DNA from: an uncultured Eggerthellaceae bacterium
GTDB lineage: Bacteria; Actinomycetota; Coriobacteriia; Coriobacteriales; Eggerthellaceae
Reading direction: 5' to 3'
DNA: 49,655 nt
Assembly: GCA_904420215.1 (NCBI GenBank)
Contig: CAJFUR010000156.1
Coordinates: 1 to 49,655, forward strand
Part shown: positions 1-9,190 of the stretch, piece by piece
How the letters are laid out: each line of letters begins with the position of its first letter
How positions within the stretch are numbered: the stretch's first letter is position 1
The notes under the pieces: model-generated
The model's input: only the letters and a program-made list of their open reading frames with translations
Told to the model about the DNA's origin: nothing
Databases searched by the model: none
Made by a program: the position numbers and the translations under genes

Positions 1-741
1 CACGCGCTCGGCGTAGTCGCGCGTGTTGATGCCCGCGCCCACCATGTAGCGCTTGTGGGCGTCCAGCATCTCGTTGGGGTTCGACTTGTGGGAGTCGTAG
101 TCCTTGCGGAACACCAGGTACATCAAGTGGTCGTCGGCGTCCACCACCGGCAACGAGTTCAGCTTGTGGTCCCAAATGAGGTCGTTGGCCTCCTTGAGCG
201 ACGTGTCGGCCGGCGCCACCACCATCTTCTCGCGCGGCGTCATGAAGTCCGCCACCTTCTCGTCCAGCGACATGCGCGACAGGCGGTAGTCGCGCCCGGT
301 CACGATGCCCAGCAGCTTGCCGTGCGCCGTGCCGTCCTCGGTGACCGGCATGGTGGAATGGCCGTGTTCCTCCTTCAGCGCCACCACGTCGGCAAGCGTC
401 ATGTCGGGCGACAGGTTGGCGTCGCTGGTCACGAAGCCGGCCTTGTAGTCTTTCACGCGCGCCACCATGGCAGCCTGCTGCTCGATGGTCTGCGAGCCGT
501 AGATGAACGAAAGGCCGCCCTCGGTGGCCAGCGCAATGGCCATGCCGTCGTCGGAAACCGCCTGCATGATGGCCGACACCATGGGGATGTTCAGGGAAAT
601 GGCCGGCTCCTCGCCGCGGCGGTACTTCACCAACGGCGTTTTCAGGCTCACGTCCTGCGGGACGCAGCGCGAGGACGAATACCCGGGAACCAGCAGGTAC
701 TCGTTGAAGGTGCGGGACGGCTCGTCGAAGTAGTAGGCCAT
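1..741 (-). CDS. guaB: IMP dehydrogenase, N-terminal part with CBS domains (truncated by window start)
   Basis: Reverse-strand reading from ATG at 741: [23 protein letters not shown]...[42 protein letters not shown]...; CBS segment [33 protein letters not shown] upstream. Absent from the ORF track because it has no stop inside the window. Confidence 0.93.
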   Translation of the reverse strand, partial: MAYYFDEPSRTFNEYLLVPGYSSSRCVPQDVSLKTPLVKYRRGEEPAISLNIPMVSAIMQAVSDDGMAIALATEGGLSFIYGSQTIEQQAAMVARVKDYKAGFVTSDANLSPDMTLADVVALKEEHGHSTMPVTEDGTAHGKLLGIVTGRDYRLSRMSLDEKVADFMTPREKMVVAPADTSLKEANDLIWDHKLNSLPVVDADDHLMYLVFRKDYDSHKSNPNEMLDAHKRYMVGAGINTRDYAERV

Positions 742-1031
742 GATTCCTCCATCTGCTCTCGGTCTCGGCGTGGCACGGTGCGGAACGGTGCGCCCGCGGC
801 GGCGTTTCGTCATGCACCCGTTACTCATGTGTTACCCGCTATTATAGCCACGCAGCCAGCCCCGACGCGATGATTCCGGCGAAAAGCCCGAATGTGGAGA
901 AATCTCCCGCCCGCCCAAACAGGCGGCCCAAACGCAGCTGGGCCGGGGCAGGCTTGCGCCTAACCCCGGCCCAGCGTTCCCGCCATGCCGCCGCGGCCCT
1001 CGCCGGAAAGCGCGAAGGCCGCAAAATGCCG

Positions 1032-1661
1032 CTACCCGCTCACGAGGTCCGCCACGGCGCGGGCCGCCATCCCGCACACCTGCGAATACAAATCCTCCCC
1101 GCGCTCGCGCAGTGCATCGGCTGCATCGGGCATCCACCGGGCGGCATGCTCGTCCGCGAACTGGACGAGCAGGTCGCAGGAGTGCCCGTCTGCGGCGCCC
1201 GCCTTTTCGGCGAGCGCCGCCATGAACAGAAGCTCGCACGCCATGGAGTCGGGCTTCAGGTTCTTCACCGCCAGATCGTATCCCGCGATGGCGCGGCAGT
1301 CGAACCCTGCGGCCTGATAGCACCGCAGCACATGGGCCGCGTGCATGCCACCGAACGACCCGAACCGGCGCACCCCTCCTTCCACGTGCGCGGCCCGCAC
1401 GCAGCTTTCTGCCAACGGAACGAAGCAGCTGCTTGCGGGAACGAAGAACCGGTCGTAATACCGCTGCACGAGGTCTTTTCCCTCCATGCCCCGATAGGGC
1501 GGCTCGCCAACCTCTTGCTGCACGCGGCGCACTCTCTCGACAAGCGCCTCATCGGGAAGCGTCAGCAATGCCTCCGCGCACAGGCCGGCAATGGTGGCGA
1601 ACCCGCGCAGCTCTTCCGCCGAAAGGCGGCTTTCGCGTTCCACGTTATCGCTCCCCCGCAT
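1032..1661 (-). CDS. TorD/DmsD-like molybdoenzyme maturation chaperone
   Basis: Predicted helical protein with YYDRFFVPASSCFVPLAES..., last gene of a molybdoenzyme operon; family typical of this position. Confidence 0.75.
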   Translation of the reverse strand: MRGSDNVERESRLSAEELRGFATIAGLCAEALLTLPDEALVERVRRVQQEVGEPPYRGMEGKDLVQRYYDRFFVPASSCFVPLAESCVRAAHVEGGVRRFGSFGGMHAAHVLRCYQAAGFDCRAIAGYDLAVKNLKPDSMACELLFMAALAEKAGAADGHSCDLLVQFADEHAARWMPDAADALRERGEDLYSQVCGMAARAVADLVSG

Positions 1662-1670
1662 CGGCGAACC

Positions 1671-2525
1671 CTAGGCGAAAATCGCCACGGCGGCCACCAC
1701 GATCACGTAGCGGAATGCGAAGGCGCCGATGACGATGCACACGTACTCCGCAATCTTCAGCGCGCCGGCCGACCCGGGGGCCTTTTTCGCCGCAATGTTG
1801 CACGCAAGGGGGGCAACCAGCCCGACGACAACCACGCCAAGCCAGAAAACGACCGCGTAATCGCCCGACACGATGCCGGCCACGGAAGCCTGGGCGGCAA
1901 TGCCGGCCGATCCCTGAACGGAAGCGGCAACCGCCAGAACGACGGCGATTGCCGCACCCGCCAAAACGGGCAGCGCAATGCCGAGATGCAGCTTCTCTGC
2001 CAGCCCGCCCGCTTCGCCTTCGCCCGCAAGGCGCGCAACGAGGCCGTATGCCGCATAGCCCGCATAGGCGGCCGAGAAAAGGAACGCCACCGGCAGAGCC
2101 ACGATGTTCCAAAGCGGGAAAGCCGCCGCCGAACCAAGCAGGACCCCCGTGTACAGGGAAACGCACAGGCCAATGACGCACACGACCACTTCCAACGCCC
2201 GCGGCACCGCCCGCTTCATCGCCATCATGACGATGCACACGAACGTGCCCAGCAAAAACAGGCTGATGAAGATCACGCCCCACGCCATCACCGAGCCAAG
2301 GTTGCTGATCAGGTTGAAGAACTTGAGCGGGTCCCTCATTCCGCCCTGGGCGTCAACAGCCAGTATGACCGCGCCGAGCGCCACCGTCACGAACGCGACG
2401 ATCATTCCCACGAACCGGTCCTTGGAAAGCCCTTCGCCCTTGCGGGCAAGGGTGGCGAAAATGAACGTCCAGGCCCCAAGGCCAGCCAAAAACAAATCGC
2501 ATGCCACCAAACCATCCCAAACCAT
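1671..2525 (-). CDS. NrfD/DmsC-like polytopic membrane anchor (quinol-interacting subunit)
   Basis: Multiple hydrophobic helices, directly downstream of the Fe-S subunit gene. Confidence 0.75.
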   Translation of the reverse strand: MVWDGLVACDLFLAGLGAWTFIFATLARKGEGLSKDRFVGMIVAFVTVALGAVILAVDAQGGMRDPLKFFNLISNLGSVMAWGVIFISLFLLGTFVCIVMMAMKRAVPRALEVVVCVIGLCVSLYTGVLLGSAAAFPLWNIVALPVAFLFSAAYAGYAAYGLVARLAGEGEAGGLAEKLHLGIALPVLAGAAIAVVLAVAASVQGSAGIAAQASVAGIVSGDYAVVFWLGVVVVGLVAPLACNIAAKKAPGSAGALKIAEYVCIVIGAFAFRYVIVVAAVAIFA

Positions 2526-2530
2526 AGTAG

Positions 2531-3157
2531 CTACCTGCCCTCATACGGAGTTTTGACATTGCCTCCCTTGTGGATTGCAGAAACGCGCTGCAACGACAGG
2601 GTCTTATCAAGGCCGATATAGCGCACCCGCGGGTTCATCCCCATATCGTCCATCAGCGCTTCGCCGCCGCCACAGGAGGCAAGGAGCTTCGATATGTCGC
2701 TATCGGGGTCGTTCGTGTCGCCGAACACGCGCGCCGTGGTGATGCACGTGTCCACGCAGGCCGGCAGCAGGCCGTTTTCCACACGGTGGTGGCAGAACGT
2801 GCATTTCTGCACGACGCCGGAATCGCCTGCCATGTGGCGCACGCCGTAGGGGCATGCCGCCATGCAGAACTTGCATCCGATGCACTTGGACTCGTCAACC
2901 TGCACCGACCCGTCCTCGGCCACGTAGCTTGCCCCCGTCGGGCAAACCGACACGCAGGTGGGGTTTTCGCAGTGGTTGCAGATCTTGGGCAGGTTGGCCC
3001 GGCAGATGGTGCCGTTCTCGTCGGTGTCCCAGCTTTCCACCCATGTGTTGAAAACACCCAGATCGATGCCGTTTTCCTGTTTGCATGCTATCGTGCACGC
3101 GTTGCATCCGATGCACCGCGACAAGTCGATGAGCATCCCGTATTTCACGTCGCTCAC
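2531..3157 (-). CDS. 4Fe-4S ferredoxin-type electron transfer subunit (DmsB/TtrB/NrfC-like)
   Basis: CIGCNACTIACKQENG, CNHCENPTCVSVCPTGA, CIGCKFCMAACPYGVR motifs. Confidence 0.93.
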   Translation of the reverse strand: MSDVKYGMLIDLSRCIGCNACTIACKQENGIDLGVFNTWVESWDTDENGTICRANLPKICNHCENPTCVSVCPTGASYVAEDGSVQVDESKCIGCKFCMAACPYGVRHMAGDSGVVQKCTFCHHRVENGLLPACVDTCITTARVFGDTNDPDSDISKLLASCGGGEALMDDMGMNPRVRYIGLDKTLSLQRVSAIHKGGNVKTPYEGR

Positions 3158-3172
3158 AGCAATCCCCCTCCC

Positions 3173-6100
3173 TTACGCCTTCTCTATCTTGAACATGCCC
3201 CCGCAGCGCCCGGGACTCGAAGCGTCGTTGTCGGCAATGATCGCCATGGCGCCGTCTTTCGAGGCTATGGGGTCGAGCATCGTCACAATGCGCGTTCCGG
3301 CGGCTATGGCCTTGTTCCCCGGCACCAGCTCCCCGTCGATTTCGATGTCCTGCGCGCCGTAGGCAAGGTGCCCGTACCCGAACGATACGGCGAACGCCCC
3401 TTGCACCTGGCCGGCCCTGACCATGGCCTCGCCTTCCGTGACGTCGCCGGCCGGGGTTATGCAGCGCACCGTGTCCCCGTCGCGGATGCCGAGGTTCTTC
3501 GCATCGACCTCGTTGATCTCGACGTAGTTGTGCTCGCACAGATCGCGCATGAGCGGGCTGTTGGCAAGCATGGACACCGAGCGGAACTTCGCCTTGTGCT
3601 CGGACCCGGTGAACGGGTATTCTTCGGCCGAGTAGTAATCCGTCATGGGAGACAGGTCGCTGAACACCTGGGGATGGTACGCAAGCGTCCCCTCGAACGT
3701 CTTGCCGGAGTAGCAGTTCGGCGTGGTGGCGCGCTTCTCGTTGTACACCCAGATCTCCATCGGCTTCGACTTCTTCATGCGCCCGTCCTTGGAGAACAGG
3801 TAATTGGGTTCCTCGTACCGCCCGCCGCGGGACAGGATCTTCATCACCTTGGGCAGCTCCTCGGCGCTTATCGCGTCCTTGAAAGCCTGGGGCAGCTCGT
3901 CAAGCCCCTGCATCTCCATTTCCTCCGGGGTGATGTCGTCCACGGGCGTTTCCTCGGCATAGGCCAAATTGGCGAGGGCCTTGGCATAGTAATCGTAGAC
4001 GTTGTTGAAATCCCACTTGGTGCCGTCGGCGGCCGTGAAGGCGCCTTCGCCCCATCCGGGCAGGTCGCATGCTTTCGCAATGTCGATGAGCAGGGTTTCC
4101 CAGCAGGCATAGCGCCCGTCGTCAAGCTGCATGACCTTCGGCTTGCTCGCCTCCCAGCGCACCGTGGTGCCATAGCCGCCCGGACGGGTGAGGACCGGGA
4201 ACCCGAAGCTTTCGTACTGCGTCACGTCGGGGACGATGTAGTCGGCGTACTGGGCCATTTCCCCCACGACCACGTCGCAGGCAATGTGCAGCGGCAGCAC
4301 GTCCGGGTCCTTCAGCCTGTCGATGACTTCCTGACGGAACGTCCCCGGCCCCGCCTGGATGGGGTTGCCCATCCACGTCAGCATGATCTTGCACTGGTAC
4401 GGATACTGGTTGACCACCGACATGACAGTCTGGGTGTCGGACAGGGGGGCGTTCGCGTACCAGGGGAGCTTCGGCTTCGGGTCCGCCTCGCCAGCCGCCT
4501 TGCGGTTCTTGTACTCGTCGGTTTTCGTCCATGCCTTGCCACCGCGCGATATCCCGGTGGCGTTGGCCTTGCTCACCTTGGGGGCGTCGGCGGGCGTGGA
4601 CGTGTCGTAGCGCTTGCCCTTGCCCTCGATGGTGGGACTCAGTTTCGTCATGCGCCCGCCAACCATGCCGTTGGCGCCAATCATCTGGGTGAGGACCTCG
4701 CGCCCGATGGGGGCGTCCATGCCAACGACGTTGGCGGTGGCCGCAGAGGTGGTGCAGACGCTCGCCCTCACGCCGTGGCTTGCGAATTCCTTGCCCATGC
4801 GCTCGAACTCGTCGGCGGGAACGCCGGTTATCTCGGCATATTCGGCAATCGTGTAGTAGTTCACGGTTTCCTCCATGAGCGAGAACCCCGTGCGCACCTT
4901 GATGCCGTTCACCTCGCCTTCGAAGAACAGCTCGCCCTTCGCAACTGCGGTATGGGCCGCAGGCGCGCCCGTCTCGGCGTCTATGACGACATGTATTTCC
5001 GCGGCGTCTTCGCCTTCCGCCACGGCCACGCCCGCCTCGTCCGCGCGCAGCAGGCGCTTGTAGTGGGGATGGCTTTCGTCCACCACGACAAGATGGCTCG
5101 CGTTCGAATAGGCGTTGTACCCTCCGGCCACGGCCGCCTTGTAGTTGGCGAAGGCCATGGCATCGGCGTTGTACGTCTTGTCGCGCATGAGGATTTGCGC
5201 AATGGCCGCATAGAGGGCGCCGTTGGTGGCGGGCTTGATGGGGATCCACTTGATGTTCTCCATCGTGGGCGTGACGGCGCCGTTGGACAGGGTGGGGTCG
5301 AGCACGTCTATTTTGAGGGTGCCCGCCTTCAGGCATTCCACGACGTGCTTGCCAACGAGCTGGAAGTTGTTGCCGTTGGCGCCCGGGAACGACCCGCTCC
5401 AAAGAATGTACTCGGCTCCGTCGATGTCCGACACCGTTGCCGAGCCGCTCTTGTACAGCGACGTCGCGCCGCCTGCCGCAGCGCAGCTGGAATTGTGGCC
5501 CATCGAGTTCATCGTCCCGAAAGTGGACGCGAAGCGCGTCTTCAGCCCGCCTCTGCCGTCGCCGCGCGAAGACCACATGAGAAGCTGGTTCGACTTCGGC
5601 CCCAAGCCGGGCTGTTCGGGGTCCATCGGCGTGACGGGGTCGTGTATGCTCTTGAAGCCTTCGATCTCCCGGTCCTCTCCGAGTTCGGCGAACAGCTTGC
5701 CGCCCTCGGTTATTTCCTCTATCAGTTCATCCCACGAAATGGGACGCCATTTCCCTTCTCCGCGCGCGCCCGCGCGCTTGAGGGGAACCGTGATCCTGTC
5801 CGGCTGGCTGACCGCGTCGAGCGTGCCCTTCCCGCGGGCACACACGGTCGCATGCAGCTTCGCGCCCTTGCCGTTTGCGAAGCTCATGGCGCGGTATGCG
5901 TCTTCAAGCGGCGCGTCGAAGGGAAGATAGGGCTCCGCGCATGCCGGATTGTAGGGGTTGCCGCCAACGGACAGTATCTCGCCCGTGGCGCGGTCGAGCT
6001 TCAGGCGGTTCGCGCACGAGCTGTAGCACCCCACGCACGAAGAATAGCGAATGATGACGTCCTTGTTGACCGTGACTTCCCCCGTTTTGGGATCGACCTT

Positions 6101-6262
6101 CGCCTCGACGGGCTTTCCTTGCGCGGGCTTGGGAAATGCCGTGTCGTCGGCGATTGCAACCCCGGGGTTTCCCACCGAAAGGCTCCCTCCTGCAGCCGCC
6201 GCAACGCCCAATGCCCCAGCCGCCTTGAGAAAACTCCGCCGGGGTATGCTTGGTGAAACCAT
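3173..6262 (-). CDS. Tat-exported molybdopterin oxidoreductase, TtrA-like catalytic subunit
   Basis: Start at 6262 (MVSPSIPRRSFLKAAG, Tat motif) preceded by AAGGAGG; N-terminal cluster CVGCYSSC; PLKRAGARGEGKWRPISWDELIEEITEGGKLF and LGPKSNQLLM resemble TtrA-type proteins. Confidence 0.9.
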   Translation of the reverse strand: MVSPSIPRRSFLKAAGALGVAAAAGGSLSVGNPGVAIADDTAFPKPAQGKPVEAKVDPKTGEVTVNKDVIIRYSSCVGCYSSCANRLKLDRATGEILSVGGNPYNPACAEPYLPFDAPLEDAYRAMSFANGKGAKLHATVCARGKGTLDAVSQPDRITVPLKRAGARGEGKWRPISWDELIEEITEGGKLFAELGEDREIEGFKSIHDPVTPMDPEQPGLGPKSNQLLMWSSRGDGRGGLKTRFASTFGTMNSMGHNSSCAAAGGATSLYKSGSATVSDIDGAEYILWSGSFPGANGNNFQLVGKHVVECLKAGTLKIDVLDPTLSNGAVTPTMENIKWIPIKPATNGALYAAIAQILMRDKTYNADAMAFANYKAAVAGGYNAYSNASHLVVVDESHPHYKRLLRADEAGVAVAEGEDAAEIHVVIDAETGAPAAHTAVAKGELFFEGEVNGIKVRTGFSLMEETVNYYTIAEYAEITGVPADEFERMGKEFASHGVRASVCTTSAATANVVGMDAPIGREVLTQMIGANGMVGGRMTKLSPTIEGKGKRYDTSTPADAPKVSKANATGISRGGKAWTKTDEYKNRKAAGEADPKPKLPWYANAPLSDTQTVMSVVNQYPYQCKIMLTWMGNPIQAGPGTFRQEVIDRLKDPDVLPLHIACDVVVGEMAQYADYIVPDVTQYESFGFPVLTRPGGYGTTVRWEASKPKVMQLDDGRYACWETLLIDIAKACDLPGWGEGAFTAADGTKWDFNNVYDYYAKALANLAYAEETPVDDITPEEMEMQGLDELPQAFKDAISAEELPKVMKILSRGGRYEEPNYLFSKDGRMKKSKPMEIWVYNEKRATTPNCYSGKTFEGTLAYHPQVFSDLSPMTDYYSAEEYPFTGSEHKAKFRSVSMLANSPLMRDLCEHNYVEINEVDAKNLGIRDGDTVRCITPAGDVTEGEAMVRAGQVQGAFAVSFGYGHLAYGAQDIEIDGELVPGNKAIAAGTRIVTMLDPIASKDGAMAIIADNDASSPGRCGGMFKIEKA

Positions 6263-6603
6263 ACTCACATCCTCCTTCTTTGCCTTTCCCGCCATGACCG
6301 GCGGGCTTCGTCCCCGCCCATCCCGCGCGATTCGCCCCTGTTCCACCCTGCCCGATGAGAATCGTGCGGGCATGGCGCATGCGGCATCCGGCAGAAAGCC
6401 ATGCGAAAGCACCGGCCTTTCGGTCGGCAATGCGCTTGGAAGATTCGTGTTCGGACGCAACGGCGCAGCGCGGGCAAGGCGCGACTGGCGTGCAGAAGGT
6501 GGCCACCCCTACAGCAGTGACATTATCCTTCCCTTCGACGCGCCGGGCCATCTCGAAAAGCTGATAGCCCTATAACGAGAAAAGAAGCGCCTTGGGGAAA
6601 TCG

Positions 6604-7560
6604 TTATCGCCCGCGCCCGCGAAGGCCGTCGGGCGAAGCCGCGGCCTGCCCCCGCAAATGCGCCAAGAGCATTCGAAGCGCGGGGTTGTCGTTTTTCTTG
6701 GAGTAGACGAAAGCGGGGCTGAACGTCTTGCCATCAACGGACATCTTCTTGAAGACCCTGTTTTCCACATGGGCGTACTGGGGTTTGCGCGTGTCCGCCT
6801 CGCACAGCCAGACGACTTCGTCGTCGCACACGGACAGCAGCGCCTCCATGTGGGAACCCGCATGCCGCACGATTTCAAGCGCTATGCCCCAGCGCTCGCA
6901 CAGGGCGCGGACGCACGCCCGAAAGGCATCCCAGCGGGCGTCGGCCGCAACGAACATGCGGCACCCGTCGAGGTCCTGGATCGTGATAACGTCGCGCGAG
7001 GCGAGCGGATGGCTTTCGTGCACCCACAGGCACCGGTCGTATTCCGCCTCGCCGGGAATGCACTCGTAGCCGAAATCGTCCCGCATCGAAGGGTCGTCCT
7101 CGATGATGCAGGGGTCGAAGACGACCCCCGTGTCGGCGGACCCGTCCGCCAGAAGGTCGAAAAGCGCATGCCCCTCGGACACCGTCTGGGCCACGGAAAC
7201 CGCGGGGTTTTCCTTCATGAAGCCGACGACGGCCGTTTCGTACATGAAAATGACGTCGCTTGTTTCCACGGGCCGTTCTATCACCAGCCGCACCGGCTCC
7301 CCCCGCGAGAGGTCCCGGCATTCGGCGACGGTTTTCTCGTAATGGGAAAGCATCCACTCGGCCTCTCGGTAGAACTTGCCCCCCGCGGGGGTGAGCGCAA
7401 GGGGCTTTCCGCGGATGACGAGGTCGAAACCCAATTCGCGCTCCATGGACGCAATGTGGTTCGAAAGGGCCGGCTGGGTGATGAACAGCTCCGCAGCGGC
7501 TTTGCTGAAATTCAGGCAGCGCGCCAAAACGACGAATTCATGGAAGTCCTCTACCCTCAT
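6604..7560 (-). CDS. LysR-family transcriptional regulator
   Basis: MRVEDFHEFVVLARCLNFSKAAAELFITQPALSNHIASMERELGFDLVIRG... is a classic LysR HTH. Confidence 0.93.
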   Translation of the reverse strand: MRVEDFHEFVVLARCLNFSKAAAELFITQPALSNHIASMERELGFDLVIRGKPLALTPAGGKFYREAEWMLSHYEKTVAECRDLSRGEPVRLVIERPVETSDVIFMYETAVVGFMKENPAVSVAQTVSEGHALFDLLADGSADTGVVFDPCIIEDDPSMRDDFGYECIPGEAEYDRCLWVHESHPLASRDVITIQDLDGCRMFVAADARWDAFRACVRALCERWGIALEIVRHAGSHMEALLSVCDDEVVWLCEADTRKPQYAHVENRVFKKMSVDGKTFSPAFVYSKKNDNPALRMLLAHLRGQAAASPDGLRGRGR

Positions 7561-7568
7561 ATGAACTG

Positions 7569-7577
7569 CCCCCCCCC
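7569..7577. repeat. Homopolymer C9 (G9 on the LysR coding strand) at the ribosome-binding position
   Basis: ctgccccccccccgcg read directly; 8 nt from the LysR start codon. Confidence 0.9.
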
Positions 7578-7749
7578 GCGACAACGGTCAAGACAGGTCG
7601 CGCAACGAGACAGGCCAAACTATACCACATCGCCGGGACGCGCCGCCCGCACGGGCGCCACTGCGCGCGTTCAACGCCACGGGCTGGTGCTCCTTCCATG
7701 CGCGCCAGTTGCCCGATGCCGGCAGCTTTTGCCATAATGGTTCGCCACA

Positions 7750-8436
7750 ATGCAAACGGGGATGCAGTCAATGCCAACAAAAGCCACGGAAGCGACCGGG
7801 GACGCAGAGCGGAACGCCCAGGCGCACCGGCGCCATACGGCGCCTTCCCCATGCCCCGGCACGCCTGGGCGCAACGGGGCGGTCCTTCCCGCGGACGGAA
7901 AGACGCCGTTGCGCTGCACGGGCACGGCCGGGGAGGCGAGAGGCGCAGGCCCGTGCCGCCGAGGCGAAAGGGCCCTTCCCCACGGCGGCGCGGGACGCCG
8001 AAGCGGTCGCGCCGCCATTCGCAACCACCTGGCAGGCACGCGATTGAGCCTCGCATCCCTCCTGTTCGCGCTCCTTCTGGCCACGACGGCCTGCACCGCA
8101 AGTGCGGGCGCCGGCGGGAGCGAAGGGCGCAGTGCCGCGGGATCCCCCTCCGCAGCGGCCGAAGCCGCGGCGCCCTCGGCCGAAGCCGCCCCTTCGCCAG
8201 AATCCGAAGCCCCCGACGTTGCCGGCCCTGCAGACGAGCGTCCCCAAGGCACGTACTCCCTTGAAAACGTGCCGGACTACGCGGGAAGCCCCTCCGTGGA
8301 AGTGGATGGCAACGCCCCCTCCTTCTCCGAAGCCAAGCGCGCCGATGCCAGCGCCGAAAACCGGCGAGGCTGGAACGGCACGCTGGAAGAAGCCCAAGCC
8401 CAAGGCTACCAGCCCTGCGGCAGATGCAACCCTTGA
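7750..8436 (+). pseudogene. Putative internally deleted DNA-entry-nuclease-like lipoprotein
   Basis: Lipobox-like LLFALLLATTAC; N-terminal nuclease-like motif YSLENVPDYAGSPSVEVDGNAPSFSE; C-terminal GTLEEAQAQGYQPCGRCNP; the nuclease body between them is missing. Confidence 0.45.
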
Positions 8437-8552
8437 GTGGAGCACACCCCTTCCGAAACGAATTGGCGACCCCCGGGACGCAACCTGTCGAACACCGCAA
8501 GAGAGCCCCCGCAAAACCACCCAACCTGTCCCACGACGGCTTTATTGTTTAA

Positions 8553-8580
8553 TATTTTCGTGATATGATATTGTAAAATA
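8553..8580. promoter_or_regulatory. AT-rich imperfect palindrome/promoter upstream of the TA-like module
   Basis: TATTTTcgtgatatgatattgtAAAATA in otherwise GC-rich DNA, 35 bp before the first gene. Confidence 0.4.
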
Positions 8581-8614
8581 AAAAGCAGCGGATCCGGAGT
8601 TGCGGAGTCTCTAT

Positions 8615-8872
8615 ATGGAAGGCGAGATAAACGTGCTTCCCTGCGCGCTGAAGCACGGGTTGTCGGAAGACGACGTGAAACTTGCTTGGAGGTGCGCCAA
8701 TGCGGTGAGGATGAGGAATTTCGACATTCCCTGCATCTATGCCGCCGCCGGACCCGATACGAGAGGCAATCTCGCCGAACTGCTTGTTGCAGAACAAGAG
8801 GATGGATCGTTCATTGCGTTTCATGCGATGAAGCTGACCGGCAAAATGGCCAAGGAACTGGGACTGGGTTAG
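8615..8872 (+). CDS. Putative small toxin of a TA-like module
   Basis: MEGEINVLPCALKHGLSEDDVKLAWRCANAVRMRNFDIPCIYAAAGPDTRGNLAELLVAEQEDGSFIAFHAMKLT...; paired with a downstream RHH protein 10 bp away. Confidence 0.6.
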   Translation: MEGEINVLPCALKHGLSEDDVKLAWRCANAVRMRNFDIPCIYAAAGPDTRGNLAELLVAEQEDGSFIAFHAMKLTGKMAKELGLG

Positions 8873-8882
8873 GAGGAAGGCC

Positions 8883-9158
8883 ATGGATTACAAGATGAAG
8901 GGCGGCGCAACGCTCACCGATGCCGACTTCGAACGCATGGCCAGCGAAGCCGCAGCGGGGCAATACCCGGGAACTCCGGGGACATGGGTCGTGCGACCGC
9001 AAGGACGTCCCACCCTTTGCGACGAGGAACTTGTTACCATTGCGTTCAAGGTTCCACGTTCGCAGCGCGACGCGCTCGACCGCCAGGCGGCAAGCCGCCA
9101 TGAAACCCGCAGTCAATTCATGCGCAACGCGCTTGACCGCGCTCTCGCAGCCAGCTAG
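8883..9158 (+). CDS. Ribbon-helix-helix (CopG-like) putative antitoxin
   Basis: C-terminal LVTIAFKVPRSQRDALDRQAASRHETRSQFMRNALDRALAAS. Confidence 0.7.
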   Translation: MDYKMKGGATLTDADFERMASEAAAGQYPGTPGTWVVRPQGRPTLCDEELVTIAFKVPRSQRDALDRQAASRHETRSQFMRNALDRALAAS

Positions 9159-9190
9159 GAACGGCCGACACGGGAAAGCGACACCAAGCC

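Noticed and set aside
2570-6256. 1228-aa + strand ORF opposite the TtrA-like operon
   Set aside because: Antisense to clear domain proteins; Arg/His/Val-rich composition is typical of the shadow frame of high-GC genes.
3173-6262. Firm call of catechol dehydroxylase (Dadh-type)
   Set aside because: Motifs read by eye are TtrA-like; substrate class needs phylogeny.
6540-6585. LysR operator around TCTCG-N20-CGAGA / ATAGCCCTAT upstream of the TtrA-like operon
   Set aside because: Short, weak symmetry; cannot be separated from chance without footprinting.
8549-8884. 111-aa minus-strand ORF
   Set aside because: Antisense to the TA-like gene that has promoter, RBS and a paired RHH gene on the + strand.
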